Source: Ulota crispa
Lineage: Eukaryota; Streptophyta; Bryopsida; Orthotrichales; Orthotrichaceae
Assembly (NCBI GenBank): GCA_963920765.1
Contig: OY987244.1
Span: 9,116,501 to 9,180,500, forward strand
Direction of reading: 5' to 3'
Length of the DNA: 64,000 nt
Part shown: piece by piece, positions 12,160 through 24,084 of the stretch
Numbering within the stretch: position 1 is the stretch's first letter
Layout of the letters: each line of letters begins with the position of its first letter
Position numbers and translations under genes: made by a program
Notes under the pieces: generated by a model
Told to the model about the DNA's origin: nothing
Database searches by the model: none
The model's input: the letters and a program-made list of their open reading frames with translations, nothing else

Positions 12160-15100
12160 ATGGCTCCTCCTATAGCTCCAACCACGCGATCCATGAGATC
12201 CAAGACTAGGAGAGAGGAGCAAGGAATCTTAGAAGAAGAACAATTGAGAGCGGCGGTGGTTGACGACAATCGCCTTCAAAGAGCGGGAGCAGCAGAATGA
12301 GCCGGAGTAGGGAAGCAAATGACAGCAGCGGCTACAAAGAATGCCATGGACAAGTTTTGCCAGGTACATGATGGTAGGGTCCGCCAAATTTTTTGTTGTA
12401 GGTCATCATTTTATCGTGCTGTCGTCTGCTGGAATGTCGTAATGAATGTCCACAAGTGTTGTCGTGGAGCGTTAGTTTTGTTGCTAGTTTTGGTTGGATT
12501 AGTTTTGTGCACGGTGTTCAAGTAGAGAATTGCCGATCTTCGATAAGTTTGGCTTCAGGTGAGCAAGTAAACTACAGATCCAGTGGTTGTGAACACGAGC
12601 TTCACTAAAGTTTGTAGTAGTTGTAGTGGTGCTTTGGGATTATTGTGCACTGAAGCTCTTGTTGGCACGAATTGTCATTCCAACCTTGGCACGCAAAGCA
12701 ACGCAGGATGGGGAAGAGGTCAAATAGCAAGAAGCGGGCTAGGTCTGACACTATAGAGATCAAATCCAAAGACGATGGTAGTTTTCAAGAAGAGCCTGGA
12801 CGTTGGAAAAGCAAGGAACTGAGGTCAAAGGCAAAACACAACCGTCGAGGAGCCTCGACGTCTAGAGGGAAGGCAAAGTTACCCGCGAAGCAGATTGCAC
12901 AAAAGGGACAGGTGATCCGCACTAGCAAGAAGACAAACAATTGGCGCGTTTGAGAAGAGGAGCCGCAAGAAGAGAGGTAAGAATCAACATCTACAAGTTC
13001 ATAAATTGTTTGTTTGATTGAAAACTGGTTGTATACAGGACTTGGGGTAGGGGTGTTTTTTTGATTTTGTGGATTTAATTACTTAGGTAATCTCTGATTA
13101 GTATTTGTGACTTACCAAAAAGGCCAAAATTTTGTAAATTGTTTGCTTGATTGATTTGAAATCCTGTGGTTGTATACGGACTTGGGGGATGGGTGTTTAT
13201 TTTTATTAGTGTGGATTTAATTGACTAGGTAATCTCTAATTAGAATTTGTGACTTATTAGGAGGCCAAATTTTCATGTGTCGTTTGTTTGATTGATTTGA
13301 AATTCCTTGGTTGTATTTGGGGTTTTGGGGATGTGTTTAATTTTTATTTTTTTGGACTTAATTGACTTGGGTATTCAGTGATTAGTGATTGCGACTTATG
13401 CAAAGGCCAACTTTTCATGTTTTGTTTGTTTGATTGATTTGAAATGCACTGGTTGTATTTGTGATTTAGTGGATAGGGGTATGTTTTTTTTGTGGACTGA
13501 ATTGAGTGGGGTATGCACTCATTTGTATTTTGGACATAGTTGGGGGCTAGTTTTTGATATTTTGTGGGGTTAAGTCATGTCATATGTACTCACATGTATT
13601 GGGGCCTCTTTGCTTTAATTTGGATTTAGAAGATGGGTCCATTGAAAATTGCAATGATTTAGTTGGGACCCTATTCTTGTTGCATAGACATTGTATTTGG
13701 TGTTTGTTGGGGGGAAGTGGGTTGTTGTGTTATAGACCCCTAAATTGTGTGCCAAGATGATGTACGTTGTTTTGGATGGGTTGTTTGACACCGGCTAATG
13801 TTTTTATGTAGTCCATTACAACAGTTATGTAGGGTTGAACGTTTTTGTGGATGTAACTTTTGCAATTCCAAACATTTCAATGTCACTCCCTAATTATATC
13901 TTTGGAAAGCCTTGCTAGCGAGGAATTTGAAGAGGGCAAAGAGGGTGATGCCTTTGAGGGAGAGGATGACATGGACAAGGAAGCGTTAGAGGAAGAGGAG
14001 ACCACCCCCCCTCCCCCCCTCCTCCCCGCGGGGGTTGAAGAGGATGAAGGAGAAGCCCTTCGTGAGATATGGGTGTGCTAAGGGGGAGAAGAAGGTCATT
14101 GAGGTTGATTGTAGTGACAATTCAACGGGGATGATAGTTGACACGTTGGAAAAGGATGTCAGGCTCCTAGCAAAGGACCTAGACCCTTACGACAACTAGA
14201 GTAATCAATCGGATTATGCAAAGGACCGGTTTTGGGAGCGGTTGTATGGCGGTATGCCTTTATTACTTGCATGCCTTTCTTTTCTATAATATCTATAGAA
14301 AGTTATGTTGAAGTCGACATGTTTGTTTGGATAGGTTATTCAGGTATTTGTGAACTAGGATACTGAAACCAACATTTAGATGTTTATATCAACACAAGGG
14401 TCAACATCAAATGAATGTGCAAGAAGCTGTCCAAGGGAACATTGATTTCTCCATGTGAATCTGACACTGTTGTTATACAAATCCATTTGCAGCTATTTAC
14501 AGCTGTATAACTTGCGTTTTGGTGTGTGTTTTGATGCTTGTAGATTAGCGTGGGAGGGAGGGAAGGGCAAAATCAACACCAAGTGGATTGGACCAAAGAT
14601 AACCAAAGTTCTCATTGTCAAACGTCACAAGCTCAATGCGCTCATTATCGACAACAAGCCTAAACCTCCTGAGGTGACAAAGGAGATATGGGCAAGATTT
14701 GTAGTGAAGCATAGAACGGCCAAATTCTAGGAGAAGTCTCAACAAATGAGTGCAATATCCAAAGGGAAAGGGGCCAAGGCGACATAGTTGGGTGCCCTAA
14801 AGATATCTGTTGCATACAGGCTGGTGAGGAATCATATGTTTCTGACATCTAATTTGGTTTTTCATAATCTATCATGGAATAGGTCCAAGTATATGAATGT
14901 GCTGTGTAAGATGGACTATTTATTGTTTATGTTCCTGCTGACATGGTTTATAACATTTGTACATGTTGCCCTTTGTATGTTTATTTTAGTAGACGTCAAC
15001 GGTGAAGTTTTTGAGATTTTAGCTGTTATATTGATGTTGTTTTTTATGTTGCTAGTGACATTTGAGAAAATGTTATAGCATGATAATGTTGTCATGGATA

Positions 15101-16245
15101 TTTTATGAGATGTCTTATTTGACACCCTTCTTGTTATTTTGTTAATATGGCCAATTGCTTAGCAGGGAACCCTTTGAGACAGAGGTGAATGATGAGGTTG
15201 TCAGAGAGTACCAGCAGTTGGAGGATGAGAAGGCAAGAAAACATGCAGACCATGGTAAGAGCATGGAGGACATATGCACAAGGATGGGGGAAATGAAGGA
15301 GACGATGACAAAATTAGCATCAGGCACAACGGCAACAGACCTTTGCATTGAGAAGACATTTAAGGACGTAATTGCAAGCATGGAGCTCTTCACTAATAAG
15401 GTTGTGCAGATGGAGGAATGTGGCATGGTGGCATCAAAAGGGGGATTGGAGGAGGTTGAGGTAGGTGAAGAGAACACTGTGGTGGAGGTGGAGGTTGCAA
15501 ATGGGGGGCTAGTGGATGGCAAAGGTAGTGAAGTTGTGGTTGTTAAAAGAGAGGGCGTGGAAGCACAAGTGCTAGAGAAGAACGGCAATAAGGAGGGAGT
15601 GGAGGAACCACGCATGGTAGATGGGAAGAAGGCGTCTGGCATCTTGGACATTAACCCTAAACCTACAGGAGTGGAGGCGGCAGCAGTAGCGCCAATGCAA
15701 GTAAAAAACAAGTACAAAACATTCTTGTATAGGTGTGGATGTATATTGTTATGTCTTTGTAGACATTCATTTGTTGTATCTGATGTTAATGAAGATGTTT
15801 TAGTACACGTGAACTTCATGTTTATTATGTTCATCTAAACGTTCAAGTTGACATTGGCTGAACCTAATTGGATAGAAAAGAGTGCATGGATGTTTTTTGC
15901 ACATATCCTTAATTTGTTGCAATGCTTAGGATTTGTACTACTGTCTTTGACTTTGTCTTGCAGCAAATGTCAGCCAATGATGACCTGTGGAAACTGAACA
16001 TTGCTGCAAAGGGAAACTTGAAAGCAACAAGAGCAATAGCAAAGGCATCTTGTGTTTCATCACCAAGGAAGGTGGGTGCATCAAAGCCAAACAATGTTTT
16101 GAAGAGCAACCAAAAGGTTAGGATGCTAATCATTAATCATTGAATTTGGTTACAAAGAATGGCTTAGTCATAAGAACATGATGTATTGATTGTGGATATG
16201 TAGGAAGATGCAACAACAAGGGCGGAGGCGGCAAAGAAGAAGTGA
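12160..16245 (+). pseudogene. Second CACTA gene, Transposase_24 (Ptta/En/Spm, TnpA-like) type
   Basis: Exon-like blocks can be followed on the plus strand. 12,160-12,298 starts with MAPPIAPTTRSMRSK. About 12,709-12,975 is very basic (MGKRSNSKKRARSD). An acidic, proline-rich block lies at 13,890-14,080. 14,544-14,790 contains WIGPKITKVL and VTKEIWARFVVKHRTAKF, which fits the Transposase_24 core (KE.W..FV...). 15,166-15,700 is helical and charged (VNDEVVREYQQLEDEKARK), then 15,964-16,116, and a last exon at 16,204-16,245 ends in TGA. The last three blocks have clean GT-AG borders with matching phase. In-frame TAG codons at 14,728 and 14,785 break the core domain as read. The product would be the DNA-binding partner of Tnp2. 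The assignment is by motif resemblance, and the outer exons are unrecognised. Confidence 0.6.
13008..13565 (+). repeat. Four tandem copies of a ~140-bp unit in an intron
   Basis: Units start at 13,008, 13,141, 13,282 and 13,424, each opening with GTTTGTTTGATTG or a one-base variant and continuing with GGTTGTAT, a G-rich block, GGATTTAATTG and a GGCCAA(A)TTTT end. They sit just after a GTAAG donor near 12,976, inside an intron of the plus-strand CACTA gene. The copies are clearly diverged. Confidence 0.75.
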
Positions 16246-16752
16246 AGGGTAGCCAATTTTGGAAGTTAGGTGAATAATGGTACTTGAGTCATGTTGTACG
16301 AAGACATTGTGTGCAATGTTTTCATGTTTGTGAAATCGGTGACACTGACATCTTTGATGGCATGATAGATGTCATGTGCAGCACGCGACGCCACTATTTT
16401 CCATCAAAGTGGCAGTCGCGTTGAACATCACTGCCAGCACCAAACATGACATTAGTCTTATTATCATTTGCTAGATTCTTCTCTACATATGAGGAGTTGT
16501 AGCACACTCTCCAGACTATGGTGGAAAAATGGACTTCTATATGTGTACTTGGAGATATTTAATGATGTATTGAACTATGTTTTGTATGTTGCCTTCAATG
16601 TAAGTTGCTTGACTAATACCTAGAAATTGCAACTTTTATTAGTTGTAGTACAACTAATTCAAGTGCTACATATGTTTGGACAAATGTTGATATGAATGTA
16701 GTATGGTTAAGCAGTCACCTGAGAGAACGCCAAATTAGACGTTAAGAGAAGG

Positions 16753-16923
16753 CTATTACGTGACAATTCCATCATATCAAGATCATAGGCAACGTCTGTA
16801 TGGTCAGGACTATTACGTGACAATTCCATCATATCAAGATCATAGGCAACGTCTGTATGGTCAGGACTATTACGTGACAATTCCATCATATCAAGATCAT
16901 AGGCAACGTCTGTATGGTCAGGA
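16753..16923 (+). repeat. Three essentially identical copies of a 57-bp unit
   Basis: The unit starts with CTATTACGTGACAATTCC and repeats at 16,753, 16,810 and 16,867. Copies look identical by eye, so the expansion is recent compared with other repeats in the element. It lies 3' of the Transposase_24-type gene. Because 57 is a multiple of three, the repeat creates open frames on both strands that should not be taken as genes. Confidence 0.9.
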
Positions 16924-18343
16924 CTTACGTTATGTTGATTTTCTTTCTGAACACAAGGGCACATTCAATACACCAATTATTTTTTCTATAAAGATGCCGT
17001 GACAAACAGTCCCCATGAATGTAAATGTCGGGGAAATCATTTGGTTGGTCTTGTATATGGTCAGAGTAACATATCTAAAAATAGAAGATGACGTAAACAA
17101 ACATCATTTGAATACTTCAAATGTTGCTGTGAGCATCCCTGTTGACAAGTTTAGCATTGTCACGGACGTCAGAGTAGACGTTCCTCTTTGTGCGTAACGT
17201 GACAAGGAACAATTTGAATAACAAACCAAAGGACGCAGCGTACATGCCAGATGACATAGAGGTAGACATATTAGGAACATGGATTGTTGTCAATAATGTC
17301 AAGGAATCCATGGAAATGGACAATCAATGCGTATTCAACGACGTCGTAATTGCCTTGAACCGTAGCTGCTGTTGTCAAAGTTTATATTGTTTTAGATGTC
17401 TCGCTGCACATTTTTTAGTCTTCCAAGACATCCAAACAAACACCTTTCAAGCATGGAGCAGAGCTAGGGAGCATGCACCCAACGACCATGAAGGCAGTTA
17501 AGTTGTATATTTGGATGTCTAATAAAACATATTTTTTCAAGCAAGATGTCAAAAGAATTGTCTAAACAAATTATGTTGTGTATTAACAAACATGAAAATC
17601 AACACATGTTTGATTATCCATGTTCTCTCCAACACTAAGGGGGACAATAATAAATGTCCATTTGGAATGCCATTGTGATTTATTGGATGTCAATGATGAC
17701 ATTGCTTGTTGTTTATTGAGGCATTATTGACCCTTGAACCCCCTAGATCTTATGTTTAATGAGACATTATTATTGATATCCAATTTCAGTACCTAGGTTT
17801 CTGTAAGCGCTACAGGAGATGGAAAAACATTGTATTTGACATTGATGTAAACGCACGCATCATTTTGTTGAAAAGAAGAGTGTTGACGGGGATGTTCAAG
17901 AATATATGCGTTTGGACATAGTCATGTTAGATTTTATGTTTTGATTTTCACCATGACTGTTGAAGTTGACATTTTTTTCTCATGGGTTGACATTTAATTG
18001 GACATCCATTTTAATGTTTTTTCCATTTTTGAAATTCTCAAAATGGACGACGTAGTTGTTTGCCACGTCAGATTTTGAAGACTGTGCATGTCAAATTTTA
18101 TGTTAGAATTGGGCCAGATGAAAATTTCTCTAACAGGATGAAACTTTTGGGAGGAGATGCCCCTAGAAGGTTTTTTTTTACTCCCACAGGGCAGTGTTTT
18201 TTTGGACGTCCACAAAAAACATGCGCATGTTTTTCCAATTTTTTGGACATATTTTTTGATTTTTCTAGACGGATTTTTTTGTACATCCATGTAGATGAGG
18301 AAAATGCAAAATAGGATAGAGTGGAGACATTTTTAGAGACATT
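16924..18343. other. Right subterminal region of the CACTA element
   Basis: No gene is recognised. The region contains scattered GACGTC, AGACATCC and GGACGTCC motifs like those in the left subterminal repeats, for example GGACGTCCAC near 18,205 and AGACGTTCC near 17,175. It does not show the regular 157-bp period seen on the left. Confidence 0.5.
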
Positions 18344-18369
18344 GAAAAAAACAATGGTTTTTACTAGTG
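18344..18369 (-). repeat. Right terminal inverted repeat of the CACTA element
   Basis: Read on the minus strand it begins CACTAGTAAAAACC and matches the left terminus at 22 of 26 positions. ACA follows at 18,370-18,372. Confidence 0.92.
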
Positions 18370-18988
18370 ACAAGATGGCTGAGCTTTGGGGCTTGACAGA
18401 GAAACTTGATGTCACAAAGCTTGGTGAAGTAGAAGTCATGTTTCTTCTCCAGATTTTCAACTGAAAGCTTCAAATTTGCAATTTTCTCCTTATCGTTTGT
18501 TACACTATCGTGACTAAATTTTCTTTCTCCAATACACGCCCATCTACAATAGCACCAATACAAACCAGAAAACACAAGAGAGAAATGCCAAGAGATACCC
18601 GAGCAAAATATTAGCACAAAAGTGTGATTGCTACCTATGGGGTTACACTATGATTGAACGATTGCTCCTCCGCTACCATTGATTGGCTACTTTCAAGAAA
18701 GCTTACTCTCAAAAAACTTAGATATGTACAAAGAAGAAGGTAAGCAAAGTAGCAAACCCTTGCATTGGATGAATATGATGCACGGATGAATTTTGAGGCA
18801 ACTAAATTGTTTGGATGGTCGACAAGGCCATTGTGCTTGATTGTGATAGGTGTCCTAATGATTGTGCTTGATTGTGATGTGTTGATGATTGAGATTTTGA
18901 TTAGATGTCTTAGTTGTTTTGAATGGATTTCTCTAATTAGTGGAAAACCGCTCTTGTTATTGCCTGTACCGTGTAAGCTTATTTGTGC

Positions 18989-19215
18989 GAGTTGATGATC
19001 CTTGCAAAGAGAGCAATCTCTCACCAGAGTTGATGATCCTCACTGCGTTTGATTTAGAGAGAGTAGTCCTCACTAGAGTTGATGATCTTCACTGCGTTTG
19101 ATTGAAAGAGAGCAATTTCTCACCAGAGTTGATGATCTTCACTGTGTTTGATTAAAAGAGAGCAGTTCCAGACTTGATGATCCTTGCTGCCTTGATTTCA
19201 AGAGAGCAATTTCTC
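18989..19215 (+). repeat. Five degenerate tandem copies of a ~40-50-bp unit
   Basis: GAGTTGATGATC(C/T)T occurs at 18,989, 19,027, 19,076 and 19,126, with a GACTTGATGATCCT variant at 19,171. Copies are separated by versions of CACTGCGTTTGAT and AGAGAGCAATTTCTCACCA. The spacing is uneven (38-50 bp). Confidence 0.8.
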
Positions 19216-20224
19216 ACCAATGCTGAACTGAGCACTCTCAGCATTATTTAGAGGAGGTGCCATGGTAATCATTTTTCACATTTGTGTTCTAAAGCAAAAT
19301 GGTGATGCTAATTTTTGAAGTTTATTTGAAGAGCAACGTTTTTTTCGTCTTTTAGTTCACAAAAAAGTGCTAACAATTTTTTTAGTGCTTGTCCTTCTTG
19401 TTCTTGCAAGAAAAGATTTGCTTTGGAGTTGCTTTGATTGTGGTTCTTAGCAACAAGAGCGCTTGTGAGGAGGAAAGTTTTGAAGGAAATTGGTAAGACA
19501 ATCAGATGTTTAGACAATGCAAACACGAGATTGTTAAATAATTGCTAGCATGTTTTGTCCTATGGAATTGCCAAATTAGAAAGTTCTACTTGAGAGCATT
19601 GGTGATCATCTTCAATTGTGCATTCTACCTCTTAATACCCCTCCAGTGGTGACGATGACACAAGCTCGTTGAATCTAGAATTAAGTAAACGGGAAATGTG
19701 CGCAGGCTCGTCTGAGGAGCGACATTGGAGTTCGGCAATTTGATTGCATGAGGTAGGGTTTCATTGAGTTGGATGGATGAAAAAAGAAGGCTCCTTACTA
19801 AAGAACAATCCATCTATGATGACAAGAACAATTGGTGGGGTTTGGTTCCGGAGACAAATGATTTTGAACTTTACCAAGGTGTAGCTCCTACTTCTCCAAT
19901 TTGTGACTCTCTTTGTCTTGCTTGTGTGATTGCAATTGTTATAAGCATATTGAGAGATTGTAGATTGATTTTTACTACTTGCATTGATATCAAATGGCCT
20001 TATAATTGATTGCAAGAGTTTGCAAGAAATTACGCCCAAGAGGTTGCACCTTCAATATTTTGTGGCAATTTGATAAGGCAAGTTCCAAATATATTTGACT
20101 TTGCGTTTTGTACTTTTGTTGACAACTTTTTGTTTTCTCTCTTGATTTAGGATGCACCAAAGCAATTTTTTCTCTTTCAACTCAGAGCAAAAGCAATTTA
20201 TAGTGATAAGTCACGCTGAATTTT

Positions 20225-20397
20225 TTGACGCTGGATACTTCATAGTTTTAAAATCAATATGAATTCCTTAACAATTGATACTTTGTAGTTTTAAAATCAA
20301 TAAGAATTACTTGACACTTGATACTTCATAGTTTTTAAATCAATATGAATTACTTGACGCTTGATACTTCATAGTTTTTAAATCACTTGATGCTTGA
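20225..20397 (+). repeat. Four tandem copies of a 43-bp unit
   Basis: Units start at 20,225, 20,268, 20,311 and 20,354, exactly 43 bp apart. Each reads TTGACGCTTGATACTTCATA or a close variant, followed by GTTTTAAAATCAATATGAATT. The last copy is incomplete. Confidence 0.85.
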
Positions 20398-21224
20398 AGT
20401 TACAAAATGAGTATTATGAAAACTAATTGTACATTCCTAATCACTACAAATGGATGATTGGCAAGTTAATTTTAGTAGAACAATGATAGGGGCAAAGAAC
20501 AGTTCACAACTTTGTTACACAAGTGCCTTTAAAAGGCTTGCAGGCCGGAATAGAAGAGTAGTTCTAAGCCAAAATGTCATGAGGTTGAGCCAGACCTCAA
20601 ATGGAGGTTGTGATGAAACTAATGTTTTTCAAAACGAGCTAGATAGACTATAACCAGATACAATATTGGAAACTCCTTTGGACAGGCAAGCACAAAATAA
20701 ATGGTTTTCTATTTAGTTGAAGATATTTTTCATTTACAAATTGTTTTTAATCCTAAGTTAATTTTTTCTCTGAGTACAGAATTTTAAGCACTGTGATCAA
20801 GTCTAGTGAGTGATAATTTGTCAAATTTGGTTAGAATCTTCTCTTTGTATTAAAGAAAATAAATTATTTGTTACAAAAATAACTATATTTTTATATAATT
20901 TCAATATTTTGCTACATGTAGATTCTAAAAGATGCTTTGATTGATAACATTGGTGTTTGCATGCTACATTTGAATAATTTGCAAAGAGAAGAGGTTGTGG
21001 TTGGCAATAGAGGTCGATGAGGAGTGATTTAGGTCCAAGTACAAAAAGAGTGAATCATCTTGGACATAGGTACGTATCACTTGTACATGTTATATTAGTA
21101 TAAGATGGTTGATTTGTTGTTAATTTTAGACAATTTTAATATAAAGTAGTTGTTTCTAAGTATTGCAATTTGTTGTAATGGGGCAATTGTGATTGTTATA
21201 GTTTTGGAACAGAAGAGCCTATTG

Positions 21225-22500
21225 TTGCTGGTGGTGGATGCTAAGATCAAATTATGCGAGATGCAAAGGCCAAGAAAAACCCTTTGTCTAAACATATGTA
21301 AGTTTGAAAGTATAAATTTATATTATTTTGATGCCAAGTGATGCGTCGTTTGGTATATAACTTATGTATATGTTTAATGTGGTTTACAAGACATTGATTT
21401 ATGTTTGTATGTATTAGGCATAATGTTTTGGAAGATCTTGTAGAGGGAAGACAAAATGGAGTTGAAGGTTTTGGGGATCACATTACATTGAAGAGAAGTT
21501 CATTACAACGGCTTTGAGATGATCCTTGGAGGAAAAATGCCAAAGATCTCTCAAAAGAGAACCTTGTTCTCATAGAATCCTTGAAAAGGTTTCAAGAGAC
21601 CATTGCTTCAAAACCAAAATGTGCCAATTGAAGCATGTAAAGATATGTTAATGTATTTTTATTTACAAACATGGTTCTTTCTTCAATTGTTGGTAAATCT
21701 TTTGGGGGATATTTTGTATCCCACAGAGGACACTTTGGTTGAATGCATCTTGGCTGCCTTTGATATATCCCATGATGACCACATTACACGTGAAAAGTTT
21801 TTGAAAGAATGGGGACCTCTTGGAGAGGAGGAATCTAGCTTACATCATTTGCCACATGAAACATTTGTAAAAGAAGAGGTTCTATAACAAGAGATTTGAG
21901 AAATAAATTGATCAAAGTTCTTGGTTTTACAAAACCAAAAGAAGATGCTACACCTCAAGAATTGCAAACATATGCAACGCTACAAACATTGTGTGAAGGT
22001 ATGTCAGTTGTTAATTTAAATCATATGAAAATTTCAAGCATTCTATTGAAATACTATAGTGTACCTAAATGTTAATAAATTTTTCTAATAAATCACTTAT
22101 GAATAATGTGAATTGTGTGTATAGGAGATTGTTGGAGGTTTGGAACTAACTCAAATGGAGTTTTAGATCCTTAAGGATCACAGACATTGCAATTGCTAAA
22201 GTTGTATTAGGTAGGAGGTATGATTGAAAGGGCACTGTGTGTGTGACTTTGGAGCAATGTAGTTTCTTTTACCGTGTGATGAGTCAAGTTCTTCTTAACC
22301 TTGCATCTTTTAAAGCTCTAATATTAATGATGTAATTTATCCAAATGATGCGGATTGGTTTTAATTCTTATTGCAGATGAATTTGGATATGCATGGGAAA
22401 AATTTGACAAAAGGCCATGCATCTATGCATATTTGTGCTATGAAGTTTGCTGAAGATGATATCAAGAAAAATTGTCACCAAATGTTGCAGGTGATCATAG
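21225..22500 (+). pseudogene. Unrecognised decayed coding-like stretch
   Basis: Several plus-strand blocks have protein-like composition but no family I recognise. Near 21,250-21,300 one frame gives MRDAKAKKNPLSKHM just before a GTAAG donor. After an intron-like gap, about 21,420-21,620 gives HNVLEDLVEGRQNGVEGFGD, then a lysine-rich helix-like segment. 21,718-21,886 contains LVECILAAFDISHDDHITRE. About 21,905-22,000 gives KLIKVLGFTKPKEDATPQEL, and 22,376-22,490 gives MNLDMHGKNLTKGHASMHIC. The blocks are separated by stops and frame changes. It could be a decayed host gene or a hAT-like transposon gene. The GT donors suggest it once had introns. Confidence 0.3.
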
Positions 22501-22798
22501 TTGAAGTTGATGCAGAGTAATGAAAATGGGCTATTTAGATTTTAGAGGAGATCAATGAAGAAATTCATGTGTTTGTTCCTTTGATTTGATAGAGCTTAGG
22601 TGCATACAACTGATTGAACATTTGAACATTTTGTGAAATTACAAATTGAAGAGAATACTTTGTGTTTGTATGTATGAAGCGTTACATTGTGTGCATTTTT
22701 GTTTGGCAAAAACTGTTACAATGTAGGCTATTGTTTGAATTTAAAAATCAGTTGCTTGTATTTACTAGATAATTAACTATTTGAAACTGACTACCTTG

Positions 22799-22895
22799 AA
22801 GGTGAAGGGATATTAAAACTGTGATTAAAAATGCAGAGTTGTTTTTAAGGTGAAGGGACATTAAAAGAGTGATTAAAAAATGCAGAGATGTTTTT
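22799..22895 (+). repeat. Tandem duplication of a 48-bp unit
   Basis: Two units begin with AAGGTGAAGGGA(T/C)ATTAAAA at 22,799 and 22,847 and share GTGATTAAAAA and TGCAGAG. They differ at a few positions. Confidence 0.8.
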
Positions 22896-24084
22896 ATGTT
22901 GTTATAATGTAAACTTTAACAATTGTATTTCAATATGCAAATGACATATGAAATCATCATGTTCATGATAACACTGTTTTTATTATTATTGCAATGTGAA
23001 ATGTAAAAATTATGTTTCAATGTGCAAGTGATATAAAAAATCATCATGTTTACAATATTGTATATGCATTGTGATAATGAATATTGTTTAGGTATTGTGA
23101 ATGCTATATTTCAAAAAGCTTTGTTTTCCCATTGTTTCTCCATTGCTACATTTTTTATTGGCTCTATATTGTTGACTTGATGTTATTATATTGTTCCCCA
23201 AAATAAATGGAATAGTATTGTTTAGACAAAAAAATCTCAATGAAACAAGCATTTGCTATCTTTGAGATGTACATATGGCAAGGAGAGATTAAGACCATAA
23301 AATTTAGTAATCCACTAGCACCAATTTGAGTTTGACACTAATTTAAATCGCATACATGGTAAAAATGTCTAAAAAAGTAAACATGTACCACAATATCAAC
23401 ATTCAGTCACTTTTTAGAAAATAGTGTAAATTATATACTTAATATTATTCCTCTCTCTAACACATATTTTGGTACTAATTAGTGAATTTTGTGTTGTTGC
23501 TACAACTACAATGGGCCAACTTATTATCAATGTCCTTTGACTATTTAACTATTTTTGACGTAGTATTTTAGAAATACAAGCAATATAAATTTCACCTTGT
23601 GTGTTCAAATGTATTAAATTAACAAATTCACAATCTTTGTTAACAACATTGGAATAGTATCAAGTACCTTCTTGACTTTTTGGTCAAACATACCTTGATT
23701 GCATAAATAAAAAAGCAAAAGTAAATAAATAAATAAATGAATACATGTACAAATCTAATATAGTATTAGACTCTTATAACCACAACAATTCAATCTAAAT
23801 TTAATCTATTTTCAAAAAATGTTGTTTTAATAGTTTTATTAATATAGGACTTTTTATTTAAAATCTCAAACTTGATACATTCAAATATTGGGAAATCCCA
23901 TCCACACATGTGTCGCCCTTTGGAATTTTTTACAATACCGTATATGCATTTTTTGATGATAAGATCACAAAAATCTTGGCATCTTCTACTTATATAATTG
24001 AATATGCGGTGGTGGTGAAGGTTATTGCAACTCAACGGTTCAATAAGTGAGGAGGACAAGTTTGCAAAGTCCATCTTTATATCC

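Larger units (their letters stand above)
4664..18369. mobile_element. CACTA (En/Spm) DNA transposon, end to end, 13.7 kb
   Basis: The left end reads CACTAGTAGAAACCCCCG. The right end, on the opposite strand, reads CACTAGTAAAAACCATTG. The first 26 bases of the two ends agree at 22 positions. Each end is flanked by ACA (4,661-4,663 and 18,370-18,372), the 3-bp target duplication expected of CACTA elements. Inside lie a decayed Tnp2-type transposase gene on the minus strand, a decayed Transposase_24-type gene on the plus strand, and subterminal regions full of GGACGTCC-like motifs, the usual binding-site arrangement of this superfamily. Both genes carry in-frame stops as read, so this copy is probably non-autonomous. 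The perfect duplication and well-matched ends show the insertion is structurally intact. Confidence 0.9.
18370..24080. other. AT-rich intergenic DNA with short tandem repeats
   Basis: No intact gene is recognised in these 5.7 kb. Three small tandem arrays and one decayed coding-like stretch are listed separately. Two related AT-rich segments, near 22,920-22,970 and 23,005-23,055, share AATCATCATGTT. From about 23,060 to 24,080 I see nothing beyond low-complexity AT-rich sequence. Confidence 0.5.

Noticed and set aside
15142-15834. 230-codon minus-strand open frame rich in Ser/Thr/Pro
   Set aside because: It is the mirror of the Glu/Val-rich exon of the plus-strand CACTA gene, whose splice borders and phase support the plus strand.
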